Source: Aquirhabdus sp. (GTDB lineage Bacteria; Pseudomonadota; Gammaproteobacteria; Pseudomonadales; Moraxellaceae). From it: a DNA stretch of 64,000 nt. A program made the translations under genes and the position numbers. Of the stretch, positions 43,861 through 52,105 are shown piece after piece (the first letter of the stretch is position 1; each line of letters opens with the position of its first letter). Location: assembly GCA_030149815.1 (NCBI GenBank), contig JASLHI010000045.1:1-64000 (forward strand), given 5' to 3'. The notes below the pieces were generated by a model that was not told the origin of the DNA, made no database searches, and saw only the letters and a list, made by a program, of their open reading frames with translations.

Positions 43861-44853
43861 ATGATGAAAACAATATTTAAACGTTGCTCCCCTGCACTAT
43901 TTCTCACATTAACAGCTTCAGCATTTGCTCAGACTATTTGCGTATTTGATCCATCTGGTGCAAATGGTGACGCTTATTTTTTCATGAAAGATTATTCGGT
44001 TACCAGCAGGCAATGGGAGGCAGATGTAACTCTAAAACCCTATACGGATGAACAAAAGGCAACAGATGCCTTTAAGAGTGGTAAATGTGATGGTCTGTTT
44101 GCAACAGGAATTCGTATAAGACAGTTTAATAATTTTACTGGCTCAATTGACAATGTTGGTCAGATTCCCACGACTGATGTCGCAAAAACGATTCTTTCTT
44201 TAGTTGCAAATCCTAAATTAGCGCCTGAAATGATTAATGGCGATACTGAGATTGCTGGAGTATCTCCTTTGGGATCTGCCTACCCTATTGCAGCAGATCG
44301 TACAGTCAATACGATGGCAAAGATCTTCGGCAAACGTTTTGCTGTGTTAGATTATGACCCAGCCCAAAATGAAATCGTTCAAAAGATTGGTGCCGTTCCT
44401 GTGACCGTATCTTTGTCTTCTATTGCTTCAAAATTTAACTCAGGCCAGCTCGATATGGTTGACCTACCAATTTATGCATATAAAGCATTAGATTTTTCTA
44501 AGGGCATGTCAAAAGGCGGAATTGGTCGATACACCATTGCATTTTTAACGACACAGCTGATCATTCATCAGGATAAGTTTCCTGAAGGATATGGTCAAAA
44601 AAGTCGCACTTGGTTTGCGAGCCAACTCAATCGGCAATTCCAATCAATCAAACGTCTGGAGGATAGTGTTTCACCTAATGAATGGGTTGATCTACGGGAT
44701 TCGGATAAACTCGGTTATGACAAACTACTTCGTGAAGCGCGTCTGAGTTTAATTCATCAAGGCATCTATAATAAACGTATGGCAAATATCACCAAAAAAA
44801 CACGATGCTTAAAAAATCCCAGCGGATTTGACTGTAGTATGGGTGAAGAATGA
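43861..44853 (+). CDS. Putative periplasmic solute-binding protein (DUF6091-like)
   Basis: The product of about 330 residues has a signal peptide (MMKTIFKRCSPALFLTLTAS, cleavage after AFA) and then QTICVFDPSGANGDAYFFMK, ATDAFKSGKCDGLFATGIRI and LSSIASKFNSGQLDMVDLPI. These resemble the two-lobed substrate-binding-like proteins grouped as DUF6091 in Acinetobacter-like genomes. Four Cys are present in the mature protein, two near the end in TRCLKNPSGFDCSMGEE. The ligand is unknown and no permease lies beside it. ATGs at 43852, 43861 and 43864 are in frame; the start is uncertain by four codons. Its stop overlaps a start-like ATG before the next gene. Confidence 0.65.
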   Translation: MMKTIFKRCSPALFLTLTASAFAQTICVFDPSGANGDAYFFMKDYSVTSRQWEADVTLKPYTDEQKATDAFKSGKCDGLFATGIRIRQFNNFTGSIDNVGQIPTTDVAKTILSLVANPKLAPEMINGDTEIAGVSPLGSAYPIAADRTVNTMAKIFGKRFAVLDYDPAQNEIVQKIGAVPVTVSLSSIASKFNSGQLDMVDLPIYAYKALDFSKGMSKGGIGRYTIAFLTTQLIIHQDKFPEGYGQKSRTWFASQLNRQFQSIKRLEDSVSPNEWVDLRDSDKLGYDKLLREARLSLIHQGIYNKRMANITKKTRCLKNPSGFDCSMGEE

Positions 44854-44876
44854 TCTTAATTAGGGAGCTTTTCGGA

Positions 44877-45074
44877 ATGCGCGTTAGCCTATGTATCAGT
44901 CTAAGTTCGTTGCTACTTCTACTACTTCAAGGTTGTACCAGCATGAATACACAGCGTATTGATGCAGAAAACACAGTCAACTCAACACTTGAAAGAGCAT
45001 TTGCAGGTGAATTAGCGCCTGCTCAGGCACAATCTTCAAATCGATCAAAAATAGATATACTGACGACTCGCTAA
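44877..45074 (+). CDS. Small lipoprotein of unknown function
   Basis: From ATG 44877, with GGGAG about ten bases upstream, the product is 65 residues: MRVSLCISLSSLLLLLLQGC, with a lipobox LLQGC ending at residue 20, then a short polar mature part of about 46 residues ending SKIDILTTR. A longer form from 44850 would overlap the preceding stop as ATGA. The residues after the lipid Cys are T-S, compatible with outer-membrane sorting. It is almost certainly co-transcribed with the putative solute-binding protein gene and may be its partner, but I do not recognise it. Confidence 0.6.
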   Translation: MRVSLCISLSSLLLLLLQGCTSMNTQRIDAENTVNSTLERAFAGELAPAQAQSSNRSKIDILTTR

Positions 45075-45146
45075 ATCAGTCTTTTAATCACAGAGGAATA
45101 TGAGCTGTCGTTAAAGAATCAATTTAAATCTTAAAGGAATCTAAAA

Positions 45147-45512
45147 ATGTATTTATTGGGAAATATTTTAATTGGTTTAGTTGCTCTACTTCATGTCTAC
45201 TTTTTAATCTTAGAAATGTTTCTCTGGGACACCTCTTATGGTCGAGCTGCATTTGGCTTAGATAAAGATTTTGCCGCGCAATCCAAAACATTAGCTGCAA
45301 ATCAAGGTCTATATAATGGGTTTCTTGCAGCAGGTCTATGCTGGGGCATTTGCCTTGGAAATGCTGGATTTTCAATTAAGCTGTTTTTTCTAGCATGTGT
45401 GATTGTGGCTGGTATTTTTGGTGCAATGACGGTAAGTCGTAAAATCTTCTTTGTTCAGGCATTGCCAGCACTCATTGCCTTGGCACTCGTATTTGCTAAT
45501 AGAGTAATTTGA
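45147..45512 (+). CDS. DUF1304 family membrane protein
   Basis: The 121-residue protein has four hydrophobic segments, starting NILIGLVALLHVYFLILEMF, then ALGLDKDF-like FGLDKDFAAQSKTLAANQGLY, GFLAAGLCWG and a final helix near ALPALIALALVFA. This is the DUF1304 pattern. It is an inner-membrane protein with no firm function. The ATG has AAAGGA six to eleven bases before it. A strong terminator follows at 45567-45597. Confidence 0.85.
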   Translation: MYLLGNILIGLVALLHVYFLILEMFLWDTSYGRAAFGLDKDFAAQSKTLAANQGLYNGFLAAGLCWGICLGNAGFSIKLFFLACVIVAGIFGAMTVSRKIFFVQALPALIALALVFANRVI

Positions 45513-45566
45513 AGACAATATTTAAATCGTCGATTTTTTTAGAGTATTTAAAATACCCATATCGTT

Positions 45567-45597
45567 AAGAGGCTTCTTAATAAAAGAAGCCTCTTTT
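45567..45597 (+). terminator. Terminator after the DUF1304 gene
   Basis: AAGAGGCTTCTT (45567-45578) and AAGAAGCCTCTT (45584-45595) form a perfect 12-bp stem with a five-base loop, followed by T residues. Confidence 0.88.
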
Positions 45598-45682
45598 ACA
45601 TATTTCTAGAATGATCCCTTTCCTACTTAAAAGATCTATAATTTACAGATACTTTAGTATTTATATATAAGAGGTCATACCG

Positions 45683-46210
45683 ATGAAATGGAGTCCACTG
45701 GCGAGTACATTATTATGTGTGACGCCCATCGTCTGTCATTCAGCAGTTTATTTAACCACTGAGCAAGCGCAAAAATTAATTTTCCCGAATGCTACCCTTC
45801 AAAAAATTGCTGTTCATGTCACTCCAGAACAACAAAAAACTTTGGATAAAACATCCAACGTGTCTTATGCCATTAAGACAGACCAAATCTATAAAAGTAG
45901 CGACGGCGGTTGGTTTATGATTGATCAGGCGCTGGGTAAACATGAAATGATTACCTATGCAATCGGGATTAACGCGGATGGTTCAATCAAGCAAGTTGAA
46001 ATTTTGCAATATAATGAATCTTATGGTGAACAAGTTCGCGGTGCATCTTGGCGTCACCAATTTGTGGGTAAAACAACATCTTCACCATTAACTTTAGATA
46101 AAGATATTCATAACATCAGTGGTGCAACACTCTCATCTAAGCATTTAACCGATAGCATTAGACGCGTTTTACAATTTCATGCATTGGTGTTGAAATCATT
46201 AACATCATAA
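45683..46210 (+). CDS. Periplasmic FMN-binding domain protein (ApbE substrate)
   Basis: The 175-residue protein has a signal peptide (MKWSPLASTLLCVTPIVCHS-A) and one FMN-binding domain of the NqrC/RnfG/NosR type. The flavinylation motif SGAT, at residues 146-149 in HNISGATLSSKHLTDSIRRV, is intact, so the Thr would carry FMN through a phosphodiester bond made by ApbE in the periplasm. The next gene encodes an ApbE-type enzyme and the one after a membrane protein with paired His, a set that would pass electrons across the inner membrane. The acceptor is unknown. The ATG at 45683 lies nine bases after an AGAGG-type ribosome site. Confidence 0.85.
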   Translation: MKWSPLASTLLCVTPIVCHSAVYLTTEQAQKLIFPNATLQKIAVHVTPEQQKTLDKTSNVSYAIKTDQIYKSSDGGWFMIDQALGKHEMITYAIGINADGSIKQVEILQYNESYGEQVRGASWRHQFVGKTTSSPLTLDKDIHNISGATLSSKHLTDSIRRVLQFHALVLKSLTS

Positions 46211-46224
46211 GAGCTCGCCCTTTA

Positions 46225-47046
46225 TTGGGCACTTTTGTGGAAATCACACTTCATTCGGTTTCTCTAACTCAGCAAGACCAAGCGCATGAAGTAATCAATG
46301 CTGCATTTGCACGAATTGAGCATGTGCATCAATTGATGAGTTTCCAGCAAGCTGATAGTGAGTTGTCGCAATTAAATCAAACTGCATATCTATATCCAGT
46401 TCAGGTTAATCCGCTCACTTACGCCGTGCTTAAACGTGCACAAAAACTATTTAAAGAATCAGAAGGACTATTTGACTGTACGATTGCTGACACCTTGGTC
46501 AGTTGGAGTATGCTCCCCGACCATCATCAACATGATTCAAAGCATGGTGCAAATTCACTCACACAGGCTCTGGTCGAATTACTACCAGACTTTCATGTTT
46601 ATTATCATGCGCCGCTATTGCTTGATTTAAGTGGTATCGCTAAAGGTTTTGCTGTTGACCTCGCTATTCACACTTTAAAACATCATGGTATGCAAAATGC
46701 GATCGTGAATGCAGGTGGCGATTTAAGGGTACTTGGGCAACATCCTCAACCGATTTTTATACGCAATCCGAGCAATTTACAACAATTACTCCCGATGGGT
46801 GAACTCAGTGCTGGAGCGTTTGCGACTTCAGGGATTTATTATTCTGAGCGAGAATTTGAAGAACAAACTGTGAGTGCCTTAGTTAATCCGCTCAATCGTC
46901 AAGCAATCATACAACCATATAGCTACAGTGTTATTGCACACACTGCATGGCTTGCCGATGGTTTAACCAAAGTCCTCGCGATCAGTGGCAATATTCAACA
47001 TCCGTGTTTACAACGTTTTGGTGCAACTGGCATTATTGTAAAGTAA
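46225..47046 (+). CDS. apbE: FAD:protein FMN transferase (ApbE family), non-standard start
   Basis: ApbE moves FMN from FAD onto Thr of target proteins such as the one encoded just upstream. The protein has GTFVEITLHS, then SELSQLNQTA, LLDLSGIAKGFAVDLAI, NAIVNAGGDLRVLG, GAFATSGIYY and HTAWLADGLTKVLAI, in the family order. The conserved lead-in RARPLLGTFVEI lies in the same frame upstream of the TTG at 46225, but no ATG, GTG or TTG precedes it before a stop at 46159-46161; only ATT, ATC or ATA codons could start the full-length form. No signal peptide is visible in any form. Either an unusual start, coupled to the end of the preceding gene, or a sequencing error is possible. Confidence 0.82.
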   Translation: MGTFVEITLHSVSLTQQDQAHEVINAAFARIEHVHQLMSFQQADSELSQLNQTAYLYPVQVNPLTYAVLKRAQKLFKESEGLFDCTIADTLVSWSMLPDHHQHDSKHGANSLTQALVELLPDFHVYYHAPLLLDLSGIAKGFAVDLAIHTLKHHGMQNAIVNAGGDLRVLGQHPQPIFIRNPSNLQQLLPMGELSAGAFATSGIYYSEREFEEQTVSALVNPLNRQAIIQPYSYSVIAHTAWLADGLTKVLAISGNIQHPCLQRFGATGIIVK

Positions 47047-47066
47047 TTAGTTCAAGCAGGTTTATT

Positions 47067-47498
47067 ATGCGTCCGTCTATACGATTATCTAAGGCACATC
47101 GTTGGTCACTCTATACAATATGGGGTGTGCTCAGTGTCTCAGGATTATATTTTGCATACTCTCAAGACTGGCAAATGCAAACGCCTTCGGATTTAACGAT
47201 AGATACGCTGAAAATTCACGGTATTTTTGCCATGTTCATGTCACTGATTATCGGCTCGTTGTGGAGTATGCATATCAGAATGTCACTCCATCGAAAAAGA
47301 AATCTTTTAAGTGGTTTGAGCATCTTATCCATCATGTTGTTATTAGCTTTTTCAGGAACAGGACTCTACTACAGCCCTGAAAACTGGCATGAAATGGTCA
47401 AATGGCTACACATCTGGGTTGGTGTCATCAGCGTAACCATCTTACCAATTCATATTATCGTTGGACGATTATCAAGAAAGCGTAGAAGTATAATTTAG
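47067..47498 (+). CDS. Four-helix membrane protein with paired histidines (cytochrome b-like)
   Basis: The 143-residue protein has four membrane helices. Helices 2 and 4 each carry two His near their ends: KIHGIFAMF ... WSMHIRMS, and WLHIWVG ... LPIHIIVG. Two pairs of this sort on two helices are what a di-heme b-type cytochrome needs. The ATG at 47067 is preceded by AGCAGG and follows the ApbE stop by 20 bases. With the FMN-binding protein and ApbE it could form a small trans-membrane electron pathway: quinol or NADH-side electrons via heme to periplasmic FMN. I infer heme binding from His placement only; I do not recognise a named family with certainty (PepSY-TM or DUF4405-like). Confidence 0.65.
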   Translation: MRPSIRLSKAHRWSLYTIWGVLSVSGLYFAYSQDWQMQTPSDLTIDTLKIHGIFAMFMSLIIGSLWSMHIRMSLHRKRNLLSGLSILSIMLLLAFSGTGLYYSPENWHEMVKWLHIWVGVISVTILPIHIIVGRLSRKRRSII

Positions 47499-47518
47499 AA
47501 TAAAATCCTCCTCAGACG

Positions 47519-49018
47519 TTATTCCTCTCTTGTCGCTCTAAGCACTTCTTCAATCGTTGTTTTAGCTAATAGCACTTTTTCTAAGCCATCTTGGCGAATC
47601 GATGGTGACAACGTGCGTGCGAGTTTTTCTAACTCATGCTCAGCAACTTCACTATGAATCAAGCGACGCATCGCATCATCGACAGGCACAACCTCATAAA
47701 TCGCCGTACGTCCTGAAAATCCAGAGCTATTACACTGATCACAGCCGACCGGAATAGGAAGTTGTAATGGATGAGGATGCTTAATCTGAGTAAACAGCGC
47801 TTCCTCGTAGTCATCCGCCTGACGCCAAGTATGGCAATGCGAACAGAGTGTTCGAACTAAACGCTGGGCAACGACACCGATTAATGAACTGGATAATAAG
47901 AATGGCTCAATGCCCATATCTTTCAAGCGAGTCACTGCGCCAATCGCAGTATTTGTATGCAATGTAGACAACACTAAGTGACCAGTTAACGAAGCTTGTA
48001 CTGCAATTTCAGCAGTTTCTAAATCGCGAATCTCACCCACCATCACCACATCAGGATCTTGACGTAACATCGCACGCAAACTACGTGCAAACGTCATATC
48101 TACTTTTGTATTAACTTGTGTTTGCCCAATCCCTTCAATTTGGTATTCGATTGGATCTTCAGCAGTAAGAATATTGCGAGTATGATCGTTCAAATCAGAT
48201 AAAGCCGCATAAAGTGTTGTAGTTTTCCCCGAACCCGTTGGACCTGTCACCAAAATAATGCCGTGAGGACGATGAATCAAATGCGTCAAACGCTGATAAT
48301 CATTATCCATCAATCCAAGCAACGACATATTCAATCGACCAGCCTGTTTATCCAATAAACGCATCACTACTCGTTCACCATGACTCGATGGTAACGTCGA
48401 AACGCGGACATCCACTTCACGACCAGCTAGACGTAATGAAATACGTCCATCTTGTGGAATGCGTTTTTCAGCAATATCTAGCCGCGCCATCACTTTGATA
48501 CGAGAAACCAGTAATGGTGCAAGTTCACGACGTGGCTGAACAATTTCACGCAGTTGACCATCAACACGGAGTCGCACTGAAAGTTTTTTCTCAAAAGATT
48601 CAATATGAATATCCGAAGCATTTAACCGAATTGCTTCAGACAATAGCGCATTGATCAACCGAATAATCGGCGCATCATCTTCCTGATCCATTAAATCTTC
48701 AGCTTCAGGAACTTGATCAGCAAGACTAAGCAAATCAGGATGGTCCTCCAAGCCCGCAGCAACTTCTTGGGACTGACCACTGTCTCGTGAATATGATCCT
48801 GCTAATAAACGTGCAAACTCATCATCGGCCACAGTCTGGTAACTTGATGGTACACCGACTATACGTCTAGCCTCATTAACTGCAGGCAACGGTGCGTTTT
48901 CGCGCAGTACAATGATGGTTTGTGCGCCATCAAATTTAAGGATGACGCCGTGACGCTTAGCAAAGCTATAAGGAAGTTGATCAGGTTGTTTATGAAGCGA
49001 TTGTTGAAGAGTCTGCAC
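47519..49018 (-). CDS. Type II/IV secretion ATPase GspE/PulE family
   Basis: The 499-residue protein is a hexameric secretion/pilus-assembly ATPase of the GspE type. It has Walker A GPTGSGKTTTLYAAL, the Asp-box region DIHIESFEKKLSVRLRVDG, Walker B-like RQDPDVVMVGEIRDLETAE and the His-box TGHLVLSTLHTN. A zinc-binding pair CSHCHTW and CDQCNSSG marks the GspE/PilB group. No other secretion genes are next to it; in Acinetobacter-like genomes type II secretion genes are scattered, so this may be the GspE of that system, but PilB cannot be excluded from the window alone. Confidence 0.85.
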   Translation of the reverse strand: MQTLQQSLHKQPDQLPYSFAKRHGVILKFDGAQTIIVLRENAPLPAVNEARRIVGVPSSYQTVADDEFARLLAGSYSRDSGQSQEVAAGLEDHPDLLSLADQVPEAEDLMDQEDDAPIIRLINALLSEAIRLNASDIHIESFEKKLSVRLRVDGQLREIVQPRRELAPLLVSRIKVMARLDIAEKRIPQDGRISLRLAGREVDVRVSTLPSSHGERVVMRLLDKQAGRLNMSLLGLMDNDYQRLTHLIHRPHGIILVTGPTGSGKTTTLYAALSDLNDHTRNILTAEDPIEYQIEGIGQTQVNTKVDMTFARSLRAMLRQDPDVVMVGEIRDLETAEIAVQASLTGHLVLSTLHTNTAIGAVTRLKDMGIEPFLLSSSLIGVVAQRLVRTLCSHCHTWRQADDYEEALFTQIKHPHPLQLPIPVGCDQCNSSGFSGRTAIYEVVPVDDAMRRLIHSEVAEHELEKLARTLSPSIRQDGLEKVLLAKTTIEEVLRATREE

Positions 49019-49128
49019 TGCTTATAGTCCGTTATGATGCTGCTAGAGAATGAGTGTATTGTATGCGAAGTTAAAAGTGAAATCGCTTTATGCAACAGAT
49101 ATACTTTTTACAACAACTATAAATGTAT

Positions 49129-49812
49129 TTAAGGAATGACAAATTGCCAAATTGCCCAGCAATGTAACGCTGCACCTGCTAATACAAAAACATGCCAAAT
49201 TGCATGATTGTATGGAATTTTGTTAATTGCATAAAAAATTGTACCTATGCTATAGCTTAGACCGCCTGCAACAAGTAAATAAAGCAATTGAATCGGCGCA
49301 ACTTGATAAAGCTGATACATTGCCAAAATCGACAACCAGCCCATGAGTAAATAAGTCGCCAAGGAAGTTCGTGGAAACTTATCAATATAAAAAATCTTAA
49401 AAATAATTCCTGCAACAGCAAGCAACCAAATGATGACCAAAAGTACATCTGCCAATAGTGTATGCAATGTGATCATCAGAAATGGCGTATAACTACCTGC
49501 AATCAACAAATAAATTGCACAATGATCCAAACGATTTAATATTGTCTTTTGAACTTCATTTTTTGCGCTGTGATATAGAGTTGAACTCAAAAACAACACG
49601 ATCATGCTAATACCATATACAGCAACCCCAACAATTTGTTGATGAGACAAATTCGAAGATGCTGCTTTCATCAACATAAAGACCGTCGCAACAATCGCTG
49701 CCAACATTCCAAGCCCATGACTGAGTGCATTGGCAAACTCTTCATGTGGGTAATACGGTACAATCGGTCTCTTGAGAGCTTTATGTGCAATTGTTTCAGG
49801 GTTGCTTTGCAT
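49129..49812 (-). CDS. Hemolysin III / PAQR family membrane protein
   Basis: From ATG 49812, with an AAGGA site 8 bases upstream, the product is 227 residues with seven hydrophobic segments. The pattern PHEEFANALSHGLGMLAAIV in the N-terminal part, STLYHSAKNEVQKTILNRLDH in the middle and PYNHAIWHVFVLAGAALHCWAIW near the end is that of the hemolysin III/YqfA/PAQR family. Despite the name there is no evidence of hemolytic activity in most members; roles in membrane or metal homeostasis are proposed. The ATG at 49863 was rejected for lack of family content in the added part. Confidence 0.9.
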   Translation of the reverse strand: MQSNPETIAHKALKRPIVPYYPHEEFANALSHGLGMLAAIVATVFMLMKAASSNLSHQQIVGVAVYGISMIVLFLSSTLYHSAKNEVQKTILNRLDHCAIYLLIAGSYTPFLMITLHTLLADVLLVIIWLLAVAGIIFKIFYIDKFPRTSLATYLLMGWLSILAMYQLYQVAPIQLLYLLVAGGLSYSIGTIFYAINKIPYNHAIWHVFVLAGAALHCWAIWQFVIP

Positions 49813-50081
49813 TGATATTCCTTGGCAACAATTAACTGATAACTTGTATTTTAAGAGACACAATACTCGTTTTGAATGACAAAAATATGTTTTCTGCTTT
49901 GAACAAATGGTGCACTAAAAATGCTCATTTTTCTAGCACAGATAAACACTGAATTGTATTGAAAAAATTAAAAAATTACCCAATAGCGGTACTTCATTTA
50001 AAAACATAAAAATTGATACCTTTTTTTACTTGTTTATAAATAAATTCTGCACCATGCTCTCACCATATAGAGGCTATTTTC

Positions 50082-51371
50082 ATGAACATTTATTTGGTTG
50101 GAGGTGCTGTAAGGGATGCATTATTAGGCCGACCGATAGTTGAACGTGACTATGTTGTAGTTGGTGGCACACCGGAACAAATGATTGAACAAGGTTTCAA
50201 ACCTGTTGGGTCAGATTTCCCTGTATTTTTGCATCCTAAAACGCATGAAGAATACGCTCTAGCGCGTACCGAACGTAAATCGGGTAGTGGCTACGGCGGA
50301 TTTACTTTTTATACGTCACCAGATTTAACGCTTGAAGAAGATTTAATTCGTCGTGATCTCACGATCAACGCGATGGCTCAAGCAGATGATGGAACGTTAT
50401 TTGATCCTTACAACGGTCAAGTTGATTTGGCAGCGCGCGTATTGCGCCATGTCTCTCCTGCTTTTGCTGAAGATCCGCTTCGCGTTTTACGTGTGGCGCG
50501 TTTTGCTGCGCGCTATGCACCACTTGGTTTTACAGTTGCAGCAGAAACGATGGCGTTTATGCGACAACTGTCGGAAAGCGGTGAACTATCCAGCCTGACA
50601 CCTGAGCGCATTTGGAAAGAAACTGAACGCGCTTTAGGAGAAGATCGTGCTGAAGTCTATTTTCAGGTATTGCGAGATTGTGGTGCGCTGAAAGTTCTTC
50701 TTCCTGAGCTAGATGCTTTGTTTGGTGTCCCACAACGTCCACAACACCATCCTGAAATTGATACTGGCCTTCATACCATGATGGCATTGCAACGTGCTTG
50801 TGAATATGGTTTTTCTACTCAAGTTCGATTTGCAACTTTGCTTCATGATTTAGGGAAAGCCTTAACTCCCCGCGATGAATGGCCTCGGCATGTTCAACAT
50901 GAAGAACGTGGTCTTGTTTCTGTTCGCGAAGTCTGCAACCGACTCAAAGTGCCTAGTGGTTTTCGAGATCTTGCTGAGATTGTGTGTCGTGAACATCTGA
51001 TGTGCCATCGTGTACTTGATCTACGTCCTGGGACAGTCTGGCGTCTATTACAACGGATTGATGTGTTACGCAAACCTGAGCGCGTAGAAGAATACATACA
51101 AGCATGTTTATGTGATGCGCGCGGACGTCTAGGTTTAGAAACTCGAGATTATCCACAAGCTGATTATTTACGTGCAGCAGTGATTGCTGTTCGCAAAGTC
51201 CGTGCGGCGGATTTACCAAGCAACTTAAAAGGTTTAAGTATTGGTGAGGCATTGGTTGCAGCGCGGATTGAAGCAATTACAGCGCTGCCCGACATTCAGC
51301 AGACCTGCTTAGAGTTGTCCAATAAAGTTTCGTCATCTTTTGAAGAAGATGCGAATCAATTCGTCCATTAA
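50082..51371 (+). CDS. cca: Multifunctional CCA-adding tRNA nucleotidyltransferase
   Basis: The enzyme adds or repairs the 3' CCA end of tRNA. The 429-residue protein has the nucleotidyltransferase motif YLVGGAVRDALLGRPIVERDYVVVG near residue 5, the FTFYTSPDLTLEEDLIRRDLTINAMA segment and DPLRVLRVARFAARYAPLGF. The C-terminal part has an HD domain (RFATLLHDLGKALTPRDEWP, then REHLMCHR), as in the class II multifunctional form of gamma-proteobacteria with added phosphatase and phosphodiesterase activities. Motifs are intact and length is normal. It starts at ATG 50082. Confidence 0.95.
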   Translation: MNIYLVGGAVRDALLGRPIVERDYVVVGGTPEQMIEQGFKPVGSDFPVFLHPKTHEEYALARTERKSGSGYGGFTFYTSPDLTLEEDLIRRDLTINAMAQADDGTLFDPYNGQVDLAARVLRHVSPAFAEDPLRVLRVARFAARYAPLGFTVAAETMAFMRQLSESGELSSLTPERIWKETERALGEDRAEVYFQVLRDCGALKVLLPELDALFGVPQRPQHHPEIDTGLHTMMALQRACEYGFSTQVRFATLLHDLGKALTPRDEWPRHVQHEERGLVSVREVCNRLKVPSGFRDLAEIVCREHLMCHRVLDLRPGTVWRLLQRIDVLRKPERVEEYIQACLCDARGRLGLETRDYPQADYLRAAVIAVRKVRAADLPSNLKGLSIGEALVAARIEAITALPDIQQTCLELSNKVSSSFEEDANQFVH

Positions 51372-51431
51372 CATGAATTTATATAAAATATTTTCAACTT
51401 AACCCTGTATTTTTTGAACCAAGGATGTCTT

Positions 51432-51938
51432 ATGACTACGTTGTATAACGCTTCTATCCCAGTATTCAAGCAATTACTGACTGCACTTAGTGATGTACTC
51501 AGCAAAGCAGAAGCTCACGCTACAGAGAAAAAAATTGATCCTGTAGTATTTCTACAGTCTCGTTTATATCCAGATATGTTTCCTCTGGTTCGTCAGGTAC
51601 AAATCGCAGCTGATTTCGCTAAGAGTGTTCCTTCCCGTTTGGCAGGCATCGAAGTGCCTGCTTATGATGATAGCGAGCAAACTTTTGGAGAATTACAGAC
51701 ACGCATTCAGAACACGCTGTCTATTCTTAACAGCATTACTGCATCTCAAGTGGATGGTAAAGAATCTTTGGAAATCGTATTACGTCCTAATACACCCAAA
51801 GAGAAAAAATTAAACGGCGAAACTTATTTGCTCAATTATGGCTTGCCACAATTTTTCTTTCATGTAACGACTGCTTATGCAATCTTACGCCACAACGGTG
51901 TAGAGATTGGCAAACGTGATTTTATGGGTACTTATTAA
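51432..51938 (+). CDS. DUF1993 family protein
   Basis: The 168-residue product starts at ATG 51432 behind AAGGATG; a TTG at 51414 was rejected. It shows SIPVFKQLLTALSDVLSKAE, then LYPDMFPLVRQVQIAADFAK, PAYDDSEQTFGELQTRI and LPQFFFHVTTAYAILRHNGV, the DUF1993 pattern, which is helical and related to DinB-like bundles. Function is unknown; homologues are widespread small cytoplasmic proteins. The gene is followed by its own terminator. Confidence 0.87.
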   Translation: MTTLYNASIPVFKQLLTALSDVLSKAEAHATEKKIDPVVFLQSRLYPDMFPLVRQVQIAADFAKSVPSRLAGIEVPAYDDSEQTFGELQTRIQNTLSILNSITASQVDGKESLEIVLRPNTPKEKKLNGETYLLNYGLPQFFFHVTTAYAILRHNGVEIGKRDFMGTY

Positions 51939-51969
51939 TCTTTAAAACATTGTTTATCACGATTGAATG

Positions 51970-51998
51970 GATTGAGCTAAAAAAACTTTAGCTCAATC
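51970..51998 (+). terminator. Terminator after the DUF1993 gene
   Basis: GATTGAGCTAAA (51970-51981) and TTTAGCTCAATC (51987-51998) form a perfect 12-bp stem with a five-base loop and a T-rich tail. Confidence 0.82.
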
Positions 51999-52105
51999 TT
52001 TAAACACATCTTAAAAACTTTATGCTAAATTACTCACATCAAGGCAATAATAAAATCTGTTAAATCATATAAAACAACAGTAAAGGCAGATGTGGAGCAA
52101 AGGAT

